Assembly: GCA_001798135.1 (NCBI GenBank)
Contig: MGRJ01000004.1
Location: 50,016 to 114,015, forward strand
Direction of reading: 5' to 3'
DNA length: 64,000 nucleotides
Source of the DNA: Deltaproteobacteria bacterium RIFCSPHIGHO2_02_FULL_40_28
GTDB lineage: Bacteria > UBA10199 > 2-12-FULL-40-28
Shown here one piece after another: positions 35,309 to 44,190 of the stretch. Position 1 is the first letter of the stretch. Every line of letters starts with the position of its first letter. The translations under genes and the position numbers were made by a program. The notes beneath the pieces are model-generated. The model ran no database searches. It worked only from the letters and a program-made list of their open reading frames with translations, and was not told the origin of the DNA.

Positions 35309-36332
35309 CCAGCTCCGTATTGGCCTTGTGGTAGCTACCATAGAAGGTATAATTATTAAATCGAACCCCGCATTTGATGAAATTTTCTCAAGGCGCAATG
35401 TTAAAAACATTTTTGACTTATTAGAAGCCAACCCCGAAGTATTAAAGTGTATTAAAAATGCCATTACTCATAAAGGAAGTTATTCTCTTTGGGCCCACGA
35501 TTTAGTTGTCCAGAGTGGAAAAAAGCGTGCCATGGATTTGGAAGTTTTTCCTCTCACCAGTGATAATGGGGTTAATATGGAAGGTGTGATCGTGTTATTT
35601 TTTGATCGCAGTAGTGGGATGAGAATTACAGAACAATCTAAACAAAATGATCGCATTCATTATCTTTCTACCCTAACAGCAGGTTTGGCTCATGAGATTA
35701 AAAATCCTTTAAGTGGAATTATTGGGGCAAGCCAACTTTTGGGAGCCTCTCTTGGTGCAAATGAAGAATTAAAAGAATATGCTACAATGATTGAGCATGA
35801 AGCCTCGCGTGTTGATCGTCTTTTGGGGAGTTTGATTCGTATTTCAAAGCCCAGAAAATTGGATAAAAAACCTGTGAACATCAATAAAATTTTACACAAT
35901 ATTGTTTTACTGCAAGAAACAAGAACACGCTTGCATATAGATTTTAACGAAGATTTTGATCCAAGCCTTCCTGAGATTATGGGAGATGAAGAAAATCTAG
36001 CACAAGTTTTCTTAAATTTAATCAAAAATGCTATTGAAGCTATTCCTCATGATGGAAAAATTATTGTGCGCTCTAAAATGCAAACTGATTACACCCTCAA
36101 ACAAGGGGAAAAGAAGAAAAAAATGATTGAAGTGGTTATTGAAGATACAGGATGTGGGATGACAGAAATTGAATTAGCTAATTTGTTTGTTCCATTTTTT
36201 ACAACAAAATCAGAAGGAACGGGATTGGGCCTTGCTGTTTCTTATCAGATCATAGAGGAACACGAGGGGCAATTGAGAGTAACCAGTGAGCTTGGTAAGG
36301 GATCTTGCTTTTCTGTGTTACTTCCGATTTAA
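35283..36332 (+). CDS. ntrB: NtrB-type sensor histidine kinase
   Basis: Cytoplasmic PAS-histidine kinase with no membrane segment. PAS region at about residues 10-125, HisKA box LTAGLAHEIKNPLSGIIG (phospho-His), N box NLIKNAIEAI, G1 EDTGCGM and G2 GTGLGLAV. 349 residues from the ATG at 35283, which overlaps dusB by 26 nt; an upstream ATG would place it deep inside dusB. It pairs with the sigma54 activator downstream and, in its family, senses nitrogen status with PII; that is known for NtrB and inferred here. Confidence 0.9.
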   Translation: MLTLDHLISQLRIGLVVATIEGIIIKSNPAFDEIFSRRNVKNIFDLLEANPEVLKCIKNAITHKGSYSLWAHDLVVQSGKKRAMDLEVFPLTSDNGVNMEGVIVLFFDRSSGMRITEQSKQNDRIHYLSTLTAGLAHEIKNPLSGIIGASQLLGASLGANEELKEYATMIEHEASRVDRLLGSLIRISKPRKLDKKPVNINKILHNIVLLQETRTRLHIDFNEDFDPSLPEIMGDEENLAQVFLNLIKNAIEAIPHDGKIIVRSKMQTDYTLKQGEKKKKMIEVVIEDTGCGMTEIELANLFVPFFTTKSEGTGLGLAVSYQIIEEHEGQLRVTSELGKGSCFSVLLPI

Positions 36333-36335
36333 TTG

Positions 36336-37751
36336 ATGACAACAATTTTAGTTGCAGATGATGAATTAAGTATTCGCACTATTCTTTCCAAGGCTTTGGA
36401 GAAAAAGGGTTATCATATTTTCCAGGCACGCGAAGGCAATGAAGCCATTCGTTTTATCGAAAAAGAAAATATCGATGTGGCTATTTTGGATATTCGCATG
36501 CCAGGATTAACCGGGCTTCAAGTTTTAGAGAAAATCAAATCAATCCCTAATCCCCCAGAAACCATTGTGGTGACAGCACAGGATTCTATGGAAAATGCAG
36601 TCACTGCTATGAAGCAAGGAGCTTTTGATTACCTCACCAAACCATTTGATTTAGAGGAAGTTTGCTTGGTGGTGGATCGGGCTGTTGAAAAAAGAGAGCT
36701 TCGTTCTGAACTCAAAGAGCTTAAAAAAAATGTACGTCGTGATAAGCCAACCATTGTAGGCAAAACCAAGGTAATGACCGAAGTGTTTAAAACAATCGGG
36801 CGTATTGCCGATCAAGATGTAACTGTTTTGCTTGAAGGAGAATCGGGTACAGGAAAAGAGTTGGTAGCTCGTGCCATTCATTTTCAAGGGAAAAGAGCAG
36901 CAGAACCCTTTGTTGCTGTTAATTGTTCTGCTATCCCTTCCGAACTTTTAGAAAGTGAACTTTTTGGTTCGCGCAAAGGAGCTTACACAGGGGCCTTATC
37001 TGATCGTATTGGATATTTTGAAAGAGCCAATTTAGGCACCTTATTTTTAGATGAAATTGGAGATATTCCTTTGCATTTACAAGCTAAACTTTTACGAGTT
37101 TTGCAAGAACAAGAAATTCAAAAAGTAGGGGAGAACAATCCGATAAAAGTTGATGTTCGCGTGATTGCCGCTACTAATAAAAGCCTTGCAGAGTTAGTTA
37201 AAAAAGGAAGTTTTCGTGAAGATCTTTTTTTTCGTTTAAATGTGGTGCCTCTTTTTCTTGCCCCTTTAAGAGAGCGGAGAGAAGATATCCCTCTCTTGGT
37301 CGATTATTTTTTAGGACGTTGTGCTAGAGATTTTGGAGAAAATAAAACCATATCAGAGGCAGCCCTCAATTATTTAAAAAAGGCTCCTTGGGTAGGTAAT
37401 ATTCGTGAATTAGAAAATATTTTAAAGCGGGCTTATGTACTGGGGCATGGTCCTATGATTGAATTGGCAGATGTGTCAAACTCCATGCCAGCCACTCTTT
37501 CAATGAAATCGAGTGGAGATTTGGAATCCTTGATTCAATTAACGGTTCATTCTTATTTGCAAAGTGAGTCCACAACTCATCTTTTGGAAAAAATAAGTCC
37601 TCTTTTTGAGAAGCCACTCTATCGCACTGTGCTTCTCTTTTGCCAAGGCAACCAAATTAAGGCTAGTCGTATCTTGGGAATTAATCGGAATACCTTAAGA
37701 AAAAAAATAAAAGAGTTAGGAATTTCTATTACTCATGAAATCAAAAATTGA
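36336..37751 (+). CDS. ntrC: NtrC-family sigma54-dependent response regulator
   Basis: Receiver domain with acidic pocket ADDE and phospho-acceptor D52 (AILDIRMPG), then the AAA+ domain: Walker A GESGTGKE, the sigma54 contact loop GAYTGA, Walker B LFLDEIGDIP and arginine RLRER-like LAPLRERREDIP. The C-terminal Fis-type HTH is NQIKASRILGINRNTLRKKIKELG. 471 residues. The loop has Y instead of F in GAFTGA, a known functional variant. It overlaps thiE by 17 nt. Confidence 0.93.
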   Translation: MTTILVADDELSIRTILSKALEKKGYHIFQAREGNEAIRFIEKENIDVAILDIRMPGLTGLQVLEKIKSIPNPPETIVVTAQDSMENAVTAMKQGAFDYLTKPFDLEEVCLVVDRAVEKRELRSELKELKKNVRRDKPTIVGKTKVMTEVFKTIGRIADQDVTVLLEGESGTGKELVARAIHFQGKRAAEPFVAVNCSAIPSELLESELFGSRKGAYTGALSDRIGYFERANLGTLFLDEIGDIPLHLQAKLLRVLQEQEIQKVGENNPIKVDVRVIAATNKSLAELVKKGSFREDLFFRLNVVPLFLAPLRERREDIPLLVDYFLGRCARDFGENKTISEAALNYLKKAPWVGNIRELENILKRAYVLGHGPMIELADVSNSMPATLSMKSSGDLESLIQLTVHSYLQSESTTHLLEKISPLFEKPLYRTVLLFCQGNQIKASRILGINRNTLRKKIKELGISITHEIKN

Positions 37752-38343
37752 ATTTTTGAAGGGCCTCTATGCCATTGCCCCAAATGCAAGCTTGGCCTCT
37801 CTTTATTTACAAGGCGGGGCCAGACTCATTCAATATCGAAATAAAGAAAAAAATAGGGAAGAGCAAAGGGAAGAGTTGAAAACCCTGATTGCTTTGAGGG
37901 AGAAAACAGATTTTTGCTTGATTGTAAACGACTACCCCGATTTAGCCCGTGAATTTAATGCAGATGGAGTTCATTTAGGTCAGGATGATCTTTCACCTCA
38001 TGAAGCGAGGGATATGTTAGGTTCTGATATGCTCATTGGAATTTCCACCCATTCTTATCAAGAATTTAATCATGCCAAACATTTTCCTGTAGATTATATT
38101 GCTTGCGGAGCTATTTTTCCTACAACAAGTAAGCCAAAAAGTCATCCCGTTGTGGGTGTGAGTTTACTTGAACAAGTAGTTGGTGAAAGCCCTTTTCCTA
38201 TTGTAGCTATTGGTGGCATCACAAAAGAAAACGGGCCTATTGTTAAAAAAACAGGGGTGGCTATGATAGCTCTTTTAAGCGCCTTGGCTAATAAAGAGGA
38301 TGTTGTGAAAGAAGTTGCTTGGTGGGTAGATTTTTATTTATAA
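37735..38343 (+). CDS. thiE: Thiamine-phosphate synthase
   Basis: Joins HMP-PP and thiazole phosphate in thiamine synthesis. LIQYRNKEKN is the phosphate/pyrimidine segment, LIVNDYPDLAREFNADGVHLGQDDLSP the Mg and HMP site, CGAIFPTTSKP the thiazole loop and IVAIGGIT the phosphate-binding end of the barrel. 202 residues. The start overlaps the end of ntrC, so it is probably read from the same transcript. Confidence 0.92.
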   Translation: MKSKIEFLKGLYAIAPNASLASLYLQGGARLIQYRNKEKNREEQREELKTLIALREKTDFCLIVNDYPDLAREFNADGVHLGQDDLSPHEARDMLGSDMLIGISTHSYQEFNHAKHFPVDYIACGAIFPTTSKPKSHPVVGVSLLEQVVGESPFPIVAIGGITKENGPIVKKTGVAMIALLSALANKEDVVKEVAWWVDFYL

Positions 38344-38383
38344 CTCAAAGAATTTAAGAAATAAAGATGGCAATTATCATCTT

Positions 38384-38452
38384 GTCATTCCCGCGAAGGC
38401 GGGAATCTATCTTTAAGATTTTAAGATGGATCCCCGCTTTCGCGGGGATGAC
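38384..38452. repeat. REP-like double-hairpin repeat upstream of secA
   Basis: GTCATTCCCGCG...CGGGAATC forms hairpin one, CTTTAAGATTTTAAGATGGA the linker, and ATCCCCGC...GCGGGGATGAC hairpin two, so the ends GTCAT/ATGAC are also inverted. It lies in the 133-nt gap between thiE and secA. The right half, read through, would give MDPRFRGDD in front of SecA; this is a repeat artefact, not SecA sequence. Confidence 0.88.
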
Positions 38453-38476
38453 ATAATAGGGTGTGCAACAATATTT

Positions 38477-41119
38477 ATGTTAGAAATTTTTAAAAAAATA
38501 TTTGGAACAAAAAATGAGCGTGATCTCAAAAAAATCAAACCCTTGGTGGACCAGATTAATGCGCTGGAGTCTGCCATTGCAAAACTTTCTGATTCCGAGC
38601 TGTCTGCAAAAACAATCGAATTTCGAAAACGCTTAGAAAATGGTGAGGCACTTGATGCTCTTTTACCAGAAGCTTTTGCTGTTGTGCGTGAGGCCAGTAA
38701 AAGAGTTTTACAGATGCGTCACTTTGATACTCAATTGATTGGTGGAATTGTTCTACATAGGGGGCGCATTGCTGAAATGAAAACAGGTGAAGGAAAAACC
38801 TTAGTAGCAACCTTACCTGTGTATCTTAATGCCTTAAAGAGCTTGGGAGTTCATGTCATTACAGTTAATGATTATCTTGCAAAACGTGATTCCGAGTGGA
38901 TGGGCAAGCTTTATCAATTTTTAGGAATGTCGGTAGGAGTGATTGTGCATGGGTTGGATGATGATGAAAGAAAAAGTGCTTATGCCTGTGATATTACCTA
39001 TGGCACCAACAACGAATTTGGTTTTGATTTTCTTCGTGATAACATGAAATTTGATTTACCCTCGATGGTACAAAGAAAACTTAATTTTGCCATCGTAGAT
39101 GAAGTTGACAGTATTTTAATTGACGAAGCCAGAACCCCGCTTATTATTTCGGGCGCTGCAGAAGAATCAACCGATAAATATGTTCGCATTAATTCTATCA
39201 TTCCAGGTTTAGAAAAAGAAAAACATTACCAAGTCGATGAAAAATCGCGGAGTGTGGTTTTAACTGAAGAGGGAGTGTTAGAAGTTGAAAAGAGACTTAA
39301 TGTAGGAAATCTTTATGACCCCCACGAAATTGAAACTTTGCATCATGTTAACCAGGCTTTAAGGGCTCATGTACTTTTTAAAATTGATGTTGATTACGTG
39401 GTAAAAGATGGAAAGGTAACTATTGTGGATGAGTTTACAGGCCGCTTAATGCCTGGTCGCAGGTGGAGCGATGGATTGCATCAGGCTATAGAAGCAAAAG
39501 AAAGAGTTAATATTGAAAACGAAAATCAAACCCTTGCAACAATTACTTTCCAAAATTATTTCCGCATGTATCAAAAATTATCGGGCATGACAGGAACTGC
39601 CGATACCGAGGCTCCCGAGTTTGCAAAAATTTATAATCTTGAAGTGTCTGTGATCCCTACAAACAAACCAATGATTAGAGATGATTTAAATGATGTTATC
39701 TATAAAAATCTCGAAGCTAAATTTAAGGCTGTTGTTGAAAATATTAAAGAGTTGCACGATACAGGGCGGCCCATCTTAGTGGGAACTATTGCTATTGAAA
39801 AATCTGAATTACTCTCGAGTATGCTTAAAAGACGAGGTATTCCTCATAATGTTTTAAATGCCAAACATCACGAGCGTGAGGCTGAAATTGTAGCTCAGGC
39901 AGGTCGTCTTGGTGCTGTTACTGTATCTACCAATATGGCAGGTCGTGGTACCGATATTATGCTGGGTGGCAATCCTGATTTTTTAACTAAGGCAGAATTA
40001 GGAAATGAAAAAGATACCGAAAAATACAAGCAAGTTTTAGAAAAATATCGGGCACAATGTCAAATTGAATGGGCAGAAGTAGTTAAACAAGGTGGTCTTT
40101 TTATTTTAGGAACCGAACGTCATGAATCCAGGCGAATCGATAATCAATTACGTGGGCGTTCTGGGAGACAAGGTGATCCAGGTGCTTCTCAATTTTTTGT
40201 TGCCTTAGATGATGACTTAATGCGCATTTTTGGTTCAGATCGTATTGCGGGTATTATGAGTCGCCTTGGGATGAAGGATGATGAAACCATTGAGCACCCC
40301 TGGATTTCAAAGGCTTTAGAAAATGCACAAAAAAAGGTGGAGGCTCATAATTTTGAAATTCGTAAAACTGTTTTAGAATACGATGATGTGATGAATCAGC
40401 AGCGCATGACTATCTATGCTAAACGGAAGGAAATCCTAGAGGGACAAGACTTAGATGACATGGTAACTGATCTGCTTGATACAGTTGCAGAAGGGCTTTC
40501 TGCGCAGTTTGGATCAGCTGTGGAAGAAGATTTTAATCAAACAGGTTTTGATGATGCATTTTTACAACAATTTGGTTTTCGTCCCACATTAAATACAGAA
40601 ACAAAATGGACTTCTGATACTTTAGGGCAAACAATTTACGATACAGCGCAAGCTTATTATCGCAAGAAAATAGAAAATTTAGGGAGGGAGGCTTATAGTG
40701 CTGTGTGTCGCTATTTAATTCTTTCTACCCTTGATCAACTTTGGAAAGACCACTTGCTTGTTATGGATCATTTGCGTGAGGGGATTGGACTTCGTGGTTA
40801 TGGGCAAAAGGATCCACGCTTAGAATACAAGCGTGAAGGTTTTGCTGCTTTTGGAGCCATGATGGATCGTTTTGCCATTGACTCTTTAGAGAAGATTTTT
40901 AAAGTACAAATTCAGGAAGGAAGTGCGGCCTCAATGCCTGTAAGGCGCAAACAGGTTCTTCAAATGGAAAAAAAGGAGATGGTTTCGTTGCAAAGTGAAA
41001 ATGCTGGCCCTGTAAAACAAAAGGCAGAAACTGTTAAACGTGTTTATCCCAAAGTGGGCCGCAACGAAAATTGTCCTTGTGGAAGTGGAAAAAAATATAA
41101 AAAATGTCACGGGGTTTAA
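38477..41119 (+). CDS. secA: Preprotein translocase ATPase SecA
   Basis: Motor of Sec-dependent export. [14 protein letters not shown] is Walker A of NBD1, [20 protein letters not shown]alker B and the following conserved loop, [13 protein letters not shown] and [14 protein letters not shown] lie in NBD1/NBD2, and [12 protein letters not shown] is the arginine finger segment. The C-terminal [14 protein letters not shown] is the zinc-binding SecB/ribosome contact. 880 residues from the ATG at 38477; a longer start at 38426 reads through the REP repeat. Confidence 0.97.
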   Translation: MLEIFKKIFGTKNERDLKKIKPLVDQINALESAIAKLSDSELSAKTIEFRKRLENGEALDALLPEAFAVVREASKRVLQMRHFDTQLIGGIVLHRGRIAEMKTGEGKTLVATLPVYLNALKSLGVHVITVNDYLAKRDSEWMGKLYQFLGMSVGVIVHGLDDDERKSAYACDITYGTNNEFGFDFLRDNMKFDLPSMVQRKLNFAIVDEVDSILIDEARTPLIISGAAEESTDKYVRINSIIPGLEKEKHYQVDEKSRSVVLTEEGVLEVEKRLNVGNLYDPHEIETLHHVNQALRAHVLFKIDVDYVVKDGKVTIVDEFTGRLMPGRRWSDGLHQAIEAKERVNIENENQTLATITFQNYFRMYQKLSGMTGTADTEAPEFAKIYNLEVSVIPTNKPMIRDDLNDVIYKNLEAKFKAVVENIKELHDTGRPILVGTIAIEKSELLSSMLKRRGIPHNVLNAKHHEREAEIVAQAGRLGAVTVSTNMAGRGTDIMLGGNPDFLTKAELGNEKDTEKYKQVLEKYRAQCQIEWAEVVKQGGLFILGTERHESRRIDNQLRGRSGRQGDPGASQFFVALDDDLMRIFGSDRIAGIMSRLGMKDDETIEHPWISKALENAQKKVEAHNFEIRKTVLEYDDVMNQQRMTIYAKRKEILEGQDLDDMVTDLLDTVAEGLSAQFGSAVEEDFNQTGFDDAFLQQFGFRPTLNTETKWTSDTLGQTIYDTAQAYYRKKIENLGREAYSAVCRYLILSTLDQLWKDHLLVMDHLREGIGLRGYGQKDPRLEYKREGFAAFGAMMDRFAIDSLEKIFKVQIQEGSAASMPVRRKQVLQMEKKEMVSLQSENAGPVKQKAETVKRVYPKVGRNENCPCGSGKKYKKCHGV

Positions 41120-41124
41120 TAAAA

Positions 41125-42327
41125 ATGGGAAAAAACAAAATTATCATTCCAGGTTTTCAATTTTGCGGCATCCATGCGGGGATTAAAGAGAGTACACGAA
41201 AAAAAGATCTCACCTTGATTTATTCTGACGAACCAAAAACAATCATTGATGGTGTTTTTACCACCAATAAAGTGGTGGCGGCTCCTGTTATCCTTTGTCG
41301 TTCCAATCTTTCCCATGGCAAGGGGCGCCTGATTGTTATCAATAGTGGCATTGCTAATGCTTGCACAGGTACGCAAGGAATGCGTGATGCTAAAAAAACT
41401 CAGAGAGTAACCTCTCAGCTTTTTGGGCTTAATCCTAAAGAAGTGTATGTTTGTTCTACTGGTAAAATTGGGGAGCCTCTTCCCATGCCCAGATTATTAA
41501 AGGGTCTTAAAACAGCCAAAGGAGAACTTTCAGAAAAAAGTTTTTTAGAAGCCGCCAAGGGCATTATGACCACCGATCAATATCCCAAATTTGATTTAAT
41601 GAGGGGAAGAATTTTAGGTGAAGACTACACCATTGCAGTGCTTGCTAAAGGTGCGGGAATGTTAAGGCCCAATATGGCTACCATGCTTGCCTTTGTTGTA
41701 ACAGATCTCCGTTTAAATCGAGCTACTTTAAAATCCATTTTTAGAGAAGCTGTTGATCAAACCTTAAACCGTGTAACTGTTGATGGAGATACATCAACCA
41801 ACGATACCGTTTTAATGATGGCTAACGGAAGAGCCGGTAATGCTTTTTTTTCAGCTCAAAGTGTCGAAGGAATTAAAATTAAAAATGAACTTATTCATCT
41901 TTTAGAAAATATGGCGCGTCAAATTGCCCTCGATGGAGAAGGGGCCACCAAGTGTTGCGATGTGATTGTAAGTGGAGCAAAAAATAGGGATGATGCAAAA
42001 AAAGTAGCCTATGCCATTGGAAATTCTCCCTTGGTGAAAACAGCTCTTTTTGGCTGTGATCCAAATTGGGGACGCATCATGGCTGCCATTGGTTATTCTG
42101 GGGCTGCGGTTATGCAAAATAAAATTAACATTGAGATGGGTTCTTATCAACTGGTTATCAAGGGTGAGTCTGCTGGAAAATTTTCACCCGATGAAGTATC
42201 ACGTTATTTGAAAAATAAAAATATTACCATGAAGGTTCATTTAGGTTTAGGCAGGGGAGGTTTTCATGTGTATATGTCTGATCTCACCTACGATTACATT
42301 CATTTAAATGCCGAATATCATACGTAA
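41125..42327 (+). CDS. argJ: Glutamate N-acetyltransferase / amino-acid acetyltransferase ArgJ
   Basis: Arginine-pathway enzyme that recycles acetyl groups between ornithine and glutamate. It is made as a precursor that self-cleaves before the Thr of RPNMATMLAFV; KGAGM and the oxyanion segment STGKIGEPLP are present, as is DGDTSTNDTVLMMANG. About 400 residues. The ATG at 41125 begins 5 nt after the secA stop. Whether it is mono- or bifunctional cannot be told. No other arg gene is in the window. Confidence 0.94.
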   Translation: MGKNKIIIPGFQFCGIHAGIKESTRKKDLTLIYSDEPKTIIDGVFTTNKVVAAPVILCRSNLSHGKGRLIVINSGIANACTGTQGMRDAKKTQRVTSQLFGLNPKEVYVCSTGKIGEPLPMPRLLKGLKTAKGELSEKSFLEAAKGIMTTDQYPKFDLMRGRILGEDYTIAVLAKGAGMLRPNMATMLAFVVTDLRLNRATLKSIFREAVDQTLNRVTVDGDTSTNDTVLMMANGRAGNAFFSAQSVEGIKIKNELIHLLENMARQIALDGEGATKCCDVIVSGAKNRDDAKKVAYAIGNSPLVKTALFGCDPNWGRIMAAIGYSGAAVMQNKINIEMGSYQLVIKGESAGKFSPDEVSRYLKNKNITMKVHLGLGRGGFHVYMSDLTYDYIHLNAEYHT

Positions 42328-42350
42328 ATTGGAAAAGTTGATAGCCTCTC

Positions 42351-43757
42351 TTAAAGTATATCTTTAAATTCCTTTAAATATTCAAAAAGCCTTGGAACAA
42401 GGTAATGGGGAACTTTGAGTAAGGGAATTTGTCTTTGCTCTGTGCCAGTTGAAAGCTGGGCGATGTAATTTTTATCAAAATGAGGTGGCTTGTCGGCAAT
42501 TTTAACTAGAATGGTTGCTTTTTTTTCCCTTAAGGCGAAGCTGGCCAGTGATTTGTTTGTTCCATCTTTTGTCTTTACATCAATTCCTGCAAGGACTGGA
42601 GAGCGAATTAAAAACTCAACTTCAGCCATATTTTCTGATTTCCAATAAAATAAATCATCACGTGTTGTAAGCTGTGCAATAATTTCATTTGCTATTACTG
42701 TTTCGGAAAGAATTCCCATATGTTCAGAGGATAAGACATTCATAAGTAAATTTGAACCAGCTAAAAGAAAATTGGCAATGCCGCTGTCAAACAAAATATA
42801 CTTGGATAGATCTGACTTGGCATTCATAAGTCGTATTTTATGGGCTACCCTGGCGCCTATAGTTTTAATTACTAAGCGCTTAGCTTCCAAACGACCAGCG
42901 TGACTCACTTGCAAATGTTTGTATTTTAATGTGTTCAATGACAGCCGGGCCAGGGTTCTTAAAACATCATGATATTCATAAAGTTTGGCTTTTTCTCCCA
43001 AAACAGCTTTCACATTTTCCTCGATTGTAGTTACAAGGTCAGATGCAATATGGGGCAAAGGGAGTGAATTTTTTTTTGGATCGAGATAACAATCAATTAA
43101 ACGGGGCATGCCTCCCAGGCGCATATAAATTTGAAAAACTTCTGTAAGTTGATGATGAAAATAATCGGAATGATCAAATTTTTTCAATGATTGCTCATTA
43201 CAATAATTAACCAAGTCTTCACGATTTGCAGCATGGAGATAATCATAAAATGTGATTGGATAGAGATCAAAAAAACATTTTCGTCCTGTAGCGGCATTTT
43301 TGACTGACACATTTTCAAGATTGGAACCAGTAATGATAAATTTGAATGCAGAATATTCAGCAAGAGTTTGAATCCACTCGAGTACATAAGGGGCCTGGTC
43401 AGCTTCATCAATAAAAATGATGGGAGAAGTATCCGTGTCGATTGGCCCATGGCTTTTAAAGTACAGATGGATATTATTAATGAATGCTGTGGGAGAGCGC
43501 CCCAAAAAATCGCGACCTAAACGATTCTTTTTTCCCAAAACACTGAAGTTTGATCCCAGCTTGCTAGATCCTAAAATAAAACCTCCGGGCCTGAGACAAT
43601 CGATATAAATTTGGGGGGCCTTGATGTCCTCTAGGATGTTTAAAACAAAGGAGGTTTTCCCTACTTGTCTAGCCCCACGGACAATGAGTGATTGATTGTT
43701 GATATTATTGATAATTTTAATAAAATATTGTTTTTTTTGATATCTATTTATCCACAT
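42351..43757 (-). CDS. AAA ATPase with DUF4143 domain (divergent copy 4)
   Basis: 468 residues. Walker A RGARQVGKTSFVLN, Walker B PIIFIDEADQAPYVLEWI, and ITGSNLENVSVKNAATGR in place of the TGSARLD sensor. The C-terminus has FYWKSENMAEVEFLI...GIDVKTKDG, the PD-(D/E)xK-like pattern. It is longer than, and clearly distinct from, the three copies at 13-18 kb, and it lacks their operator: no AGTC-nT-GACT palindrome occurs upstream. Convergent with argJ. Confidence 0.85.
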   Translation of the reverse strand: MWINRYQKKQYFIKIINNINNQSLIVRGARQVGKTSFVLNILEDIKAPQIYIDCLRPGGFILGSSKLGSNFSVLGKKNRLGRDFLGRSPTAFINNIHLYFKSHGPIDTDTSPIIFIDEADQAPYVLEWIQTLAEYSAFKFIITGSNLENVSVKNAATGRKCFFDLYPITFYDYLHAANREDLVNYCNEQSLKKFDHSDYFHHQLTEVFQIYMRLGGMPRLIDCYLDPKKNSLPLPHIASDLVTTIEENVKAVLGEKAKLYEYHDVLRTLARLSLNTLKYKHLQVSHAGRLEAKRLVIKTIGARVAHKIRLMNAKSDLSKYILFDSGIANFLLAGSNLLMNVLSSEHMGILSETVIANEIIAQLTTRDDLFYWKSENMAEVEFLIRSPVLAGIDVKTKDGTNKSLASFALREKKATILVKIADKPPHFDKNYIAQLSTGTEQRQIPLLKVPHYLVPRLFEYLKEFKDIL

Positions 43758-44190
43758 AAAATGTCAAAACCTATATTAGAATTAGCACGTAAATAAGCTT
43801 TAATCAACATTAAATTTGCCCGTTTCTTTGACTGGCCAAAATATAAACGTAAAATTGTTTCATAGTGTCATATTGTCACTCCCGACTTGATCGGGGGTCC
43901 ATCTTTAATTCTTAAGATGGATCCCGCCTTCGCGGGAATGACAATAGGCAACAATAAATTACATCCTCGCAACGATGGGTTCCTCAATCGTGGTGATGTA
44001 AATATTATTTTTGTAAGACCCGCGTCAAAATCCCGTCAGTAAAAAAGACTTTTATTTCAGAAGCTTGAGCGAGAAGTGTGGGAAATATGACGCTTAAGCC
44101 CTTGGAATAACATCAGAATTTCAAAAAATGAATTTTCAGTTATCCCTTCTTTTTGCTACAATAGATAGAGTTTAATCTTTGAATTTCAAT
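43758..44190. other. Intergenic region with one REP-like repeat and a weak promoter
   Basis: 433 nt between the divergent DUF4143 and sctV genes. A REP-like repeat lies at 43875-43942. TACAAT at 44157-44162 could be a -10 box for sctV with a weak TTCAGT 16 nt upstream. No open reading frame of coding character was found, and the rest shows no recognisable structure. Confidence 0.5.
43875..43942. repeat. REP-like double-hairpin repeat
   Basis: GTCACTCCCGACTTGATCGG and, after a linker with TCTTTAATTCTTAAGATGGA, ATCCCGCCTTCGCGGGAATGAC. Same architecture and linker as the copy at 38384, but hairpin one is diverged (CCCGACTTGATCGGG). Confidence 0.85.

Noticed and set aside
38426..38476. N-terminal extension of SecA beginning MDPRFRGDD
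   Set aside because: It is the translated right half of a REP-like repeat; SecA homology starts at the ATG at 38477.
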